NCBI GenBank assembly: GCA_947095585.1 | Contig: OX352763.1 | Location: 119,211,287 to 119,275,286, forward strand | Reading direction: 5' to 3' | Source of the DNA: Nephrocerus scutellatus | Lineage: Eukaryota; Arthropoda; Insecta; Diptera; Pipunculidae | DNA length: 64,000 nucleotides | Shown: one piece after another, positions 1 through 10,000 of the stretch | Layout: every line of letters starts with the position of its first letter | How positions within the stretch are numbered: position 1 is the first letter of the stretch | The notes under the pieces: model-generated | What the model was told of the DNA's origin: nothing | Database searches by the model: none | Seen by the model: the letters and a program-made list of their open reading frames with translations, nothing else | Program-made: the position numbers and the translations under genes

Positions 1-1290
1 CCTGTTCCTAAAAAAGGCAAACCGTCATGTCATCTCTTACCGACCCTTTGCGCTAATATCAATTACTTTCTAAAGTCATGGAAACGCTGATCAATCGCAA
101 TCTTATGCAATACCTTGAATCACATGAAATCCTTAGCGACCAGCAGTACGGTTTTCGAAGGCAACGTTCTACAGATGATATGATGGCGTATCCGAAAAGT
201 GGAACATTTCTATTAACAATTGTGGTCAACGTAAAGTTGTTGCACTCGATATTTCCAAGGCATTTGACAGAGACTGGCATCAATCTCTTTGGCGAAAATG
301 AATATCTATGAAATTGATAAGGCCCCGCTTGATTGGAATAGTAACTTACCTTTCTGACCTTCAATTCAAGTCGTATTAGACGGTTTTTAATCTCCACACC
401 ACATAACCACATAAACGCCGGTGTTCCACAAGGATCTTTCTTACTTTCATTAACGATCTCCTATCCACCACTTCTAATCCAATCCATTCTTTCGCTGATG
501 ACAGCACTCTTAGCTTTCATATGAGTTCACGTTTTCTGCACGCCCCTCTACATCGTAAGTGGATCATGAACAACAAAGTATGTTAAATTCTGACCTTGGC
601 AGCATAACAAGGTGAGGACTACATAATAGAGTTGAATTTAACGCCAATGCTGTCTTCTGTCGTCCAAGCGTATTTTAAACCCCCAACCTATATCCATGAA
701 TGGATCTTGCATCACTCAATTCTCGGTATGAGCGTCAATAACAAGCTTCGTTGGAACGACCGCATATTTGCCATCGCTTAGAATGCTGCGAAATGTTTAG
801 GTTTCATAAAACGGTGCAAGATGTACTTCACTCCTTCAGACCTGGCCACTATTTACAAGGCATATATTCGCCCTTAACTTGAATACAACTGTATTGTCTG
901 GGCAGTTGCCCCCAAGACCACTTTGCATCTACTCGACAGAATTTAGAACCGCGCGTTAAAACTTATTGGTGATGTAAATATCGCGAATACAATCGAATCG
1001 CTTGAACATCATAGAAATGACTCCTGATTATCACTGTTTATCGCTTTTTCACAAGCGGTGTTCAAAATAAATATCCAGGCGCAACCCGGCCATTCTCCAA
1101 CCCAACCGAAATACCCGTGCCTCAACTCGAGCTTACGGCTCTACCTTTAGCCGCACAATAGTTATTGCCCGACTCTGTGTTTTCGCATTTGTATGATCTA
1201 CAGTCATTCAAGACACATGTGCCTAGACATCGCACCTTAACCTTTTCCTCCTCTTAATTTCCGAACGCCCACGGTGTGCTAAAAAAAAAT
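1..1290 (+). mobile_element. LINE family A, 3' half of decayed RT ORF
   Basis: Broken reverse-transcriptase reading frame of a non-LTR retrotransposon in the Jockey/CR1 group. Visible pieces are an RT finger segment QQYGFRRQRSTDD (about 140-185), the catalytic-loop motif SFADDSTLSF (about 488-517) and the C-terminal segment LEYNCIVWA followed by TLHLLDRI (about 875-945). Frames switch repeatedly and stops interrupt, so it is a pseudogene. The 3' end is probably the A-rich run near 1281-1290. The 5' part lies outside the window. Related fragments occur at 34375-35260, 42890-43185, 45585-45700, 48660-49200 and 50470-51560. The exact clade is an inference. Confidence 0.8.
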
Positions 1291-1485
1291 TAATTTGGTT
1301 CAGGAGGCGTATTTTCTCTAAGGAAATGTATTTGTCAGCAGAGTTAAGAAACTATGCCGTTAAGAACATACTATCCTTCACTGGGAAATAGATCTTTTAG
1401 GTCGCAGTGTCAGCCATATGGGCAATTATGGGTATTATTAAAATATCGTTAAGTTTCCGACTAGAGAATGTTGGAAGAACGAACG

Positions 1486-2530
1486 AGTTTTGGGGCTTTT
1501 TGACGTGTCTCTTTTCACCGACGGGTCCAAAATGAGTAATGGAGTCGGCGCTGGAATCTTCTCAGAAAACTTAATCTTTCAATGTCCCCCAAGCTTCCTA
1601 ACTCCGCTAGAATCTTTCAGGCGGAGATCCTGGCGATCCTGGGGTGCATGTAGGGCACTTGCTTACAGTACCGCTATAAATGGTATGGTTTGCATATGCG
1701 TGGACAGCCAGTCCGCAATCAGAACCATTACTGCGACTAGCAACAAATCAAAACTTGTGAGGCAGTGCCACGCTGAATTGGCTTCAGTATACTTTTACTA
1801 TTGCACACAGAGGAGCTTCTGTGGATTTAGCAATTTTTTCTCTTCATCTAGCAGTCATCAATCAATTTTAGGAGCCAAAGCATGGACATAACCCTAGTGT
1901 GGGTGCCGGGGCACAGCGACATTGACGGAAACGAGAAAGCGGATGTACTGGCGAAGAAGGGCGTAGCAATGGACATCGACCACACGAACCGTGTGTTCTG
2001 TCCTTTGAGCTCCGTCAGAGAACCCGTCCTCACTTTTCATACCACCAAGGCACAACTAAGGTGGAATGACTTGATTAACTGCTCTATTTCGAGGGCAATG
2101 TGTGGCCTAACTACAATAAAAACAAATCCACCGAACTGATCTCAAAATCACGGAAAGATATTTCCAGGCCGGTGGGCAGCCATACTGCCAAACTGGGAAT
2201 TCCGCACAATACTTTTTGTAGAAGCTGCAGGGATGTCAATGAGAGGGAGACTCTCATCCATTATCTCTGCAACCGTCCAGCCCTGGCGGGCTTCCGACTC
2301 CAAAAATTGAAAAAACCCTTCATTGCCGCCAACCTGAGGGAGCTGTCGGAGTGCCAAATCACCGATTTGATCTCGTACCTGAACGCCACAGGCTGGGTAT
2401 AATCATCTCAATTTACCTATAACGTCATCAGATATCCCGAAGTCTGTGGGTGAAAAACGGCGCACTCTAGCGCTACTTGAGGTCCTTGCTAAGGCAGCGC
2501 GGTCCACCACACTGCCTAGCTACCTACTTA
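1486..2530 (+). mobile_element. LINE family B, RNase H domain and 3' end
   Basis: C-terminal part of a LINE polyprotein (LOA/I/R1-type elements carry such an RNase H). Seen: TDGSK with the first acidic residue (about 1510), a shifted-frame segment holding the Glu, VDSQSAI (about 1700), and WVPGHSDIDGNEKAD (about 1900-1945) with the later His and Asp. A cysteine/histidine cluster CRSC...H.LC.RPAL follows at 2219-2290, as in LINE C-terminal zinc knuckles. The frame ends at TAA 2400. The 3' UTR includes AAACGGCGCACTCTAGCGCT, which recurs inverted at 12132-12245 and 48430-48570, so these mark the family's 3' terminus. At least two frameshifts; non-functional. Confidence 0.82.
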
Positions 2531-3340
2531 CCGTCAACAATGTTGGTTGTTGCCATAATTGAGGAGTTGCGCTCATCGACGGTTGTGTTAACCGAGGCCG
2601 TATTGTATGTAGTTTATTGTAGGGCCAACATTTTCTCTAAATTCCCAGCTACAGAAAAAACGTTTTGTGTTAGGTTGTTCCTCCCACATTCTTTAAAAGT
2701 TTACTCTTTTATGTTCTGTTCAACAAAAATTACCAACTAATGTCTATTACGAAAGGGGCAACCGATTTTTGAGAACACCGACTACTTGCTTGCTGTGAGG
2801 ACAAAGTCTAACAATCGACAAAACTTCTTATTCGTTATCCTCAAAATCAAGTAAACCATTAAGGCTTGTTATGTTCCTGCTTTCATGTTGTTATCTCTCC
2901 CAACATAAGATCCAACAATTAATATCAATTACTTTGTGCTGTTAGACTTGGACACCTAATGTCATGACATTATCACAGGACACGCACGACACATCGACTT
3001 ATAACTTTGCTAAACGTTCAAACTTTCTTGACGTCATTTATAGTGTAATTCATGTTCAAGGAACATTCCTTATGGCACTAAATTCTACTCCTAAAATTGA
3101 GTAGCAATGTCAGCTACAGCAGGCCGGCCGTGACAGGCGGCATTTCAGGTCAAAGACTGTGATAATTGCTAATGTCATTAAAAATGGCATCAATATGCCC
3201 GCCGGTAGACATTGCGAGAATATCAAAAGAGGATGCTTTATTCCTGAAAAATAGTCAAAGAGATATTATCTGTCATTGCAAAATTAAGAGGAATTAAGTT
3301 GGATGTTCAGTAGAGTACACATAAAGATAATTTATTTCTA
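2531..3340. other. No gene recognised
   Basis: AT-rich sequence with only short chance frames. I see no splice-framed coding similarity, RNA gene or clear repeat family here. Confidence 0.5.
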
Positions 3341-3372
3341 TATATATATATATATATTATATATTATTATAG
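3341..3372. repeat. (TA)n microsatellite
   Basis: A run of alternating TA with a few TTA interruptions. Confidence 0.9.
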
Positions 3373-3445
3373 CTTCTCAGCTCGCCATATGGATAGTTGT
3401 AATTCAGCCTAAAGACTGAATTATCTTGAAAGGATTTTACTTAAA
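3373..3445 (+). repeat. Dispersed repeat with 9-bp hairpin
   Basis: Contains CTCAGCTCGCCATATGGATA followed by a near-palindrome ATTCAG[T/C]CTAAAGACTGAAT. The same block recurs at 40783-40860, where the 9-bp stem is perfect, and a decayed form lies at 41160-41225. It is probably part of a short non-autonomous element; the class is unknown. Confidence 0.7.
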
Positions 3446-3470
3446 AAAAAAACATTTTTGTCTCCTAACC

Positions 3471-3665
3471 CCTATGAATAAAAAAATTACACCATCGCAA
3501 GCTGAGCGCTTAACAATTGTTTTAAAACAAATCCCATCAAATTCTGACTGGTAGAAGTCGCGATATACCGACCGGACAAACCCACCCACAAACCGACACA
3601 CGTACGCTAGAAAAATTTTCTTGTCCTCTGATTATTAGCTTCGCCCTTCGGGCTCGCAATAACTT
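3471..3665 (+). repeat. Dispersed repeat family R1x (about 195 bp)
   Basis: Matches, in inverted orientation, 48185-48380 over nearly its full length. Shared landmarks are CCATCGCAAGC, GCGCTTAACA, GTTTTAAAACAA, AAATTCTGACTG.TAGAAGTCG and CTTCGGG.TCGCAATAA. Shorter copies lie at 39935-40005, 41040-41115 and 41285-41395. No coding capacity. Class unknown; a non-autonomous transposon is the simplest reading. Confidence 0.75.
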
Positions 3666-3679
3666 AACCTATTGATTAT

Positions 3680-5830
3680 TTTTTATTTTTATTTTCCAAC
3701 GGGCCCACCCGTTGAAATGTCAAGGGGAGGTATAGAGACAATTTCTAAGGGAGGATATACTTGAATGGAAATCAAAGGTGTTCTGTGCCTTGTTGGCCAG
3801 ACGCAGCATTCTAGACCTTGGTTCAAAATAGTCGTAGTTGGTGCGGTGGCGAGGGAGACAGAAGAGCGGAACAGATCTAAGGCTACGTGGGTTAGTGTGA
3901 AGGGAGATCATTTCTAATGGTGCGGGAGAATCGATTGTTCCAGTTAATAATTGGTGTATGAAGAGTATGTCAGAAACTTCGCGCGACGTTTTACAAGCTG
4001 ATCAATTTTAGCCTATTTTCGAAGGGGAGTAGGATATAGTGGTCGGCTTATGGGAGAGACCGCGTAACGCAAAACGGATAAACCTGCGCTGTACAGCTTC
4101 AATTCTTAGGGAGTGGGAGACCAGACTTGGCTGGCGTATTCAAGCTGTTGTCTGACAAAGGTAAATTTAAGGGATTTAGTAACGTAAGGGTTAGATAATT
4201 ATTTGGACCATCGTTTTATGAAACCGAGAGAAGAATTTGCCTTATATATAATATGATCGATATGGGAACCGAAGTTGAACTCCCTGTCACAGATAATACT
4301 CAGATCGCATATAGAAGAGACTGAAGGAACTGGATCGTTCCGATAGCAATAGGTTCTGAGGGGTGAGGGAAGTCGTTTGCGGGAGAACGTAATGGATTGA
4401 CATTTAACGACATTAAGTTCTAAGAAGTTTTTGTCGCACCAGGTGTAGAATGAATTAAGGTCGTTTTGAAGTAATAGAGAATCGTTGGGGGTATTTTCAT
4501 ATCATCCGCATAAATGGACAGATCTGAGTCTTTAATGATGTGACCAACATCGTTTATTGTTAGGACAAAGATCAATTGACCGAGATGACTGCCTTGAGGG
4601 CCACCTGAAGTGGCGGTAATGGGGTCTGAGATTGAGAATCTGAAGAGAACCCTGTACTGGCGCTTCTCAAGTTACGATTTCAGCCATGAAATGAGAAAGG
4701 GTGGAAATCCGAGGTCTTTAGGTTTAAGGTAAATGGTTTGGTGGTGGTGGTTTATCAAAAACATTGCTGCAGTCGGTAGTGATGACATCCCACTTCCTTA
4801 CTATCCTCTAAGGCTTGAAGAGTTTTAGAGACAAATTCGGTGAGGTTAGTCGTAGTGGACCTGCCCTTTAAGAAACCGTGCTGTTGTGGAGAAAATATCG
4901 ATTTGCTGTGAAAGTACAGAGAGTCGTAGACAACGCTTTCGAAGAGTTTGGGGATTGAAGAGAGTTTAGCTATGGGTCGGTAGTTTGATACCTCGCTTTT
5001 ACTTACTTTTTTATGAATAGGGAAAATAAAGGAGTCCTTCCATAATTTTAGGAAAACGGCTTGGGAGAGTGAGAATTGAAATAATGTCATAAAGGGCTGA
5101 CTTATAGAGTTTACACATTTTTTTTAAGAATATGGCGGGCCATCGGGACCGGGGGAAAAGTCATCCTTGAGACGATTAATCTTTTCGCGCACCATATCAG
5201 TCATTATGACGACAGAGACAAAAGAAGTTTGAGGGCCATTATTCAGGTAGTTAAAAAATAGTCAATAGTCTCCAGTTCGTGAGGGTGGTCACTAAATGAT
5301 TGCCTGAAAAGGGTTACAAAGAGTTGGCTATTACTTTAGGGTCTGCAGATGAAGTGTTGATTAGTTTTAGAGTGGACGGGAAACCATCGGACTTTCTTTT
5401 GACGTTAATATATTGGTGGAAACGTCTAGGATCAGTGATAAGGCTGTAGAGGTATTCGAGATAGAGAGATTCGCAGAGGGTGGACAAGCGGAAGTAAGCT
5501 TTTTGGTAGAAAGAAACGTCTCAGTCTGATCTGGATGACAGGTAAGTTTTCCATAATTTGTTTCTGGCATTGCGAAGAGTACGCAATTCTTTATTACACC
5601 AGGGAGGGGAGGACGATCAGTTTTTACGTGGCACATAAGGGATAGATTGGAGAAGACAGTCAAAAATTGTTGTGTAGAAGAATTCGAGAGCGATGTCAAT
5701 GGGAGTGTTATTGCTGGATATTGGAAAGAGGCTGAAATTTAAGTTATTGACTAGATTGTTAAGTTTATCGATGTCAGCTATGCGAAAGTTGAAAGACAGA
5801 GAGCTCTCAGAAACTACAGTAATGTTGTTG
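3680..5830 (-). mobile_element. Jockey-clade LINE, 5'-truncated
   Basis: Read on the minus strand from 5830 to 3680. It shows a linker between endonuclease and RT (IADIDKLNNLVNN, about 5790-5750), then a PWWN-like segment decayed near 5610, then RT block LWKDSFIFPIHKK and SNYRPIAKLSSIPKLFE (about 5040-4930), QQHGFLKGRSTTTNL (about 4885-4840), and the C-terminal motif PRSLRSVPLF near 3880. The frame ends in TCA (reverse TGA) by 3720, followed by GGGTGGGCCCGTTGGAAAAT and an A/T-rich tail. This C-terminal pattern is typical of Jockey-group elements (Doc, F, X, BS). Several frameshifts and stops. The endonuclease is missing. Confidence 0.85.
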
Positions 5831-6615
5831 TTATAAGTTGATGAATAGTGGCATTATAGATACCAATATGAACTATGTACTGTTTACGCCATTAAATGCG
5901 TACATATTTGGCACTAGATACATTCCATGTGCGAACGTATGGCAATTGTGTTTCTTAATCTGACTAGCTGACAGTGCAAAATGCGGTAGTTTTGTTGCTT
6001 TGAGTTTTTGAATTGAATTTCGAAATGATTACATTCCTCTTCTTCTGTCTCCCACTATATATACATTTAATACTTTAATAGCGCATTTTTCGAACTATTA
6101 TTTGAAAAGCGAGCCAGATTGATTTGAAACAAAAAAAAAACAAAGCAAAATTGACTACTGACTACTAAGCAGCTTAGCAGTAGCACAATGGATCCAAACA
6201 ATACATCATGCACATGCATCGCATTCATCTAGATATGAGCTAGCGCTTACTTTCTGCTTTGAATTTATTAAACTACACGAACGTTCTGAAACAAAAGCTC
6301 AAAAAAAAAGCAAAAATATTGCCCGATAAAACGTTCATTTACAACCGTTAGCGATTTACTTCATATTATGGATTTACATTTGTTATGAGTGCAGTTAGTG
6401 CTGTTCGACGAAATGTTCTACCAACGGATATATCAGTTATTGAGTTATTTTTTTGTTTACAACAAATAGTGCGGGCGGAAGCTAATTAAGTGGTATTTTT
6501 AATGAGTGATGATGTGTGTATATGGTGTTCTGTTTGTTTGTTATGTGTTATGACTACATTTTCGATCAGAATCTGCAATATTATATTTAATATAAAATCG
6601 TTTTATTTCTTTCAG
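5831..6615 (+). other. Upstream region of the receptor gene, no CDS
   Basis: AT-rich DNA with no coding frame I can interpret. It ends in a pyrimidine-rich stretch and TTTCTTTCAG at 6606-6615 that looks like a 3' splice site, so an upstream non-coding exon of the GPCR gene may lie further left. No promoter motif can be asserted. Confidence 0.35.
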
Positions 6616-6899
6616 TTTATTAGCTCCTGCAAGCGACTTCTAATACCAGTCCCTTGGTGAAAGTTTAAATGACTTCGTTTCAAAATCATCAAAAGGAATT
6701 GTACACAACCAACACCACTACTACTATTACTACTACTACTACAACCAACAACAACAACAACAACACAGTTGCAGAAGGAGCAGACGCATCATACACTTGA
6801 ATGAAAATTGCTGCAATTCTTCAAAGGCTTTTGTGTGAATTCCTTTCGCTATTTGAGCTACAGTGGTAGTTGGCCAAAATCGTATATCATCCATCGGAA
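6616..6899 (+). other. Putative 5' UTR of the receptor gene
   Basis: Follows the splice-acceptor-like TTTCTTTCAG and leads to the first in-frame ATG at 6900. An in-frame stop TAG at 6867-6869 closes the frame just upstream. It includes the triplet-rich tract at 6709-6766. Assignment as UTR is inference from position. Confidence 0.45.
6709..6766 (+). repeat. (ACT)n/(ACA)n triplet microsatellite
   Basis: Runs of CTA/ACT followed by ACA triplets within the putative 5' UTR. Confidence 0.85.
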
Positions 6900-7015
6900 A
6901 TGTTTACGGCAGAGGATGTAGCGGAAGTGCGTCATATCGTTCAAAAGATATTAGTACCGTGTGTTGTCGTTATTGGACTGCTGGGAAATTCCGTTAGCGT
7001 TTACGTTTTGACGAG
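6900..7015 (+). CDS. GPCR coding exon 1 (N-terminus, TM1)
   Basis: ATG at 6900 is the first Met after the in-frame TAG at 6867. Encodes residues 1-38 and two bases of codon 39. Donor GTAAG at 7016. Contains the TM1 signature GLLGNSVSVYVLTR. Confidence 0.85.
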
Positions 7016-10000
7016 GTAAGTTCGATTGGGCGATTGGGGTTTTGCTATCTATACCAACAACCAGAAGGACGACGTATTGCTGTTTTACTGTAACAAGTAG
7101 CATTTTTGTGAGGTAGCTTCAATACCCACAACGCTTAAGTGGAAACTGTTATGATAGAAAAATTCTAAATACCAGTAGCGATCAGCAGCAAAAAGACAAG
7201 CAATCGTCGTTTAAAACTCCACCATACAACACCTCATCTCTGTCTTACCAATACTATTCGACACTAATATCAATATTGAATTCGTCCCCAATTACCTCCA
7301 AATCCCTTGACGAGTCAGCTAATTAGAAAGAACCCAGCTTACAACACCACGTCACTGTCTCAGCGGTCCCGAAAACTTTGGATTCGACAATAATATCAAT
7401 ATTGAACCCGGAAAAAACCTCAAGCCCCCTCAAATCCCTTGAAGCTTGCGTAATTAAGAAAAAATCACTATACAACACAACAACACCACACCCCGTCAAC
7501 CCATCACAGTCTTACCAAAGGTAATCATCTAAGCGACCCTCAAAAAACCCCAAGACCATACAGATCCCACGAAATTCCATGAAGAGTAAGCTAATTAAAA
7601 AAAACCACTATACAAAACCACATCCCGTCGACCCATCACAGTCATACCGAAGCTTATCATCTCAGCGACCTTCAAAAAAAAAAAAACCCCAAGACCCAAC
7701 TAAGACAAATCCCACAAAATCCCATGAAGCGTGCGCTTATTAAAAAAACCCCTTTACAACACTACACCCCGTCGACCCATCACAGTCTTACCAAAGGTAA
7801 TCATCTCTCCTTTCTTTCTTTCCTTTACTCCGCGGGGGAGCGTAGAGCTTCCAAAAACGCCCGCCAACAAACTCGATTTAACGCCTGAGGTTTCAAGAGA
7901 CGCCACTCGGTCCCCTGTGATCTTGCTTCCTCTTTTATTGTCCTTTTCCATGTCTTGCTAGGACGGCCAACTCGACGGCTTCCTTGAGGATTCTAGTCGA
8001 GCGCTCGTTTTGTAATATCGTCTGCTGGCTTCCTCAAAGTGTGGCCAATCCAGCTCCATTTTCGACGTCTGATGGTGATCGCGACTGCTTCCTGCTGCGT
8101 TACTCTCCGCAAGTCTTGATTGGTGATAATGTCCGGCATTCTCAGTATCCTCCTTAAGCACTTGTTGACGACGACTTGGAGGTGCGTCGCAATTGACTCT
8201 GTGACTTTCCACGTTTCGCAGCCATACAACAGTACTGAGAGAACGTTAGATCTGAAGATCGTTAGTTTCAGATTCCGGGAAAGAAAAACGAGATTTGCGA
8301 GGAGTTCCAGATATTATTTAGCATACTATAGAAGTGTAGCGCCTTGTTTACACGAGAGCACACATCCGAGTTCCACTAGCGTTAACGCGAACTAGTTTTG
8401 TTTTGGAGACGTTAATTTTTAAACCCACTTTGTTAGCGTGGTGTTCTATTGAGTTTAATTTTCGCTCCATGTTATCTAGCGATTGTGATATGAGTCAGAT
8501 ATCATCGGCATAGTCCAGGTCTTCTAGGCGGTGAAAAAGATTCCATGGCAAACCCGATGGAGTACGGGTTACTCTATTCACCATGCAGTCGATGACAATT
8601 GTGAAAAGCAATGGTGAGAGGATGCAACCTTGCTTGACTCCTGAGTAGATGTTGAAAGGTGAGCCAAGATGACCGGCATGTTGAGTCGCGGTACAGCTCC
8701 TTAATGATGTTAATGACTTTTTCCGGAACACCATAGCTAGACAAAATCTGCCACATCATGTTTCGGCCCACGCTATCAAAGGCGCGTTTTAAATCTACAA
8801 AAACCATATACAGAGGAGAGCGATACTCAACTGACTGTTCAATGATTATACGCAGGGTGTTAATTTGCTCAGTACAAGAACGGTTTGGGCGAAATCCTGC
8901 TTGTTCATTTCTCAAAATTGGCTCTGACGCATTCCGTAAGCGCCTAGCTACGATAGAGGAGATCACTTTGTTTATGGTGCTTAGCAGGGTAATTCCTCTC
9001 CACTTTTCGAAATCAAATTCTCAAATTCAAATCACCTTTCTTGTGCATGGAAAGGGTAATTAACGTTCTAAGCGGCCGGCGCTCGTTTGCCCATGATTGC
9101 ATATTTTTTTTCATAGGCGAACGACCGCCTGTCTTAAATTATGCTATTGGAGATGTTTTATATTTTTTGTTACCATGCACCGAGAGTGCCATTAAAGAAT
9201 ACGTATGGGTTATTTTTGTTTACTTTTGTTTTCATGCACCAAGTGTGCTATTAATTAATATATAGTACTGATTTGTGTATGCTTTTACTTTGAGAGGAAC
9301 TAGAGTCGATGTAGGGTCAAAAACGTTGTATGCTTTTAGGCATGTTATTTATGTGGTCGCTGGTGCGATCCTACACACAGTCAAGCGACGTGGTCGCATA
9401 AGATTATGCGAGAGATGTGATGCGAGAGGCTTAGGACATGACTGTCTATAAGAGCGTCATCATCACCGTTTGTCACCTCTTCACTCACATACGGTTTAAG
9501 AAAATTTGACAAATTCTATTAATGAACTGCTAGAAAAGGGTATACAAAGTTTATTACTTGATTCTCACAAGTAGTAAAAATGTCCTCAATCAAGTGATTC
9601 GCAGTGTATAACATACTCGTATGTAAATACATTAGCAAACAGCGATTCCTGCATGGCAACACAAAATCTAATGGATAACTACTGATGTGTATATGTATTT
9701 ATTGTATATGGGTGCTATAAAATATTTACAATGAATCTCCATCATTTCATTACCAAAAGAAGGGGAAATTACTTTCTTCCCAAGTCGTTGCTTAAAAAAG
9801 ATAGATATCCTGTAACCGTAATTTTGGAACAGCTTTACGAATCCTTTTATCAGACCGAAAAGTATTAGTATGCGACAATTAGTGAGATTAAATCGAAAAA
9901 TAAAAATAAACATCCGCCGATTCCGAAAACTATACGGACGCCCCATGTAAAAACCAATACCATTAGTTTCGAACTTTCGCAAGTCATTTACTTTTTGGAA

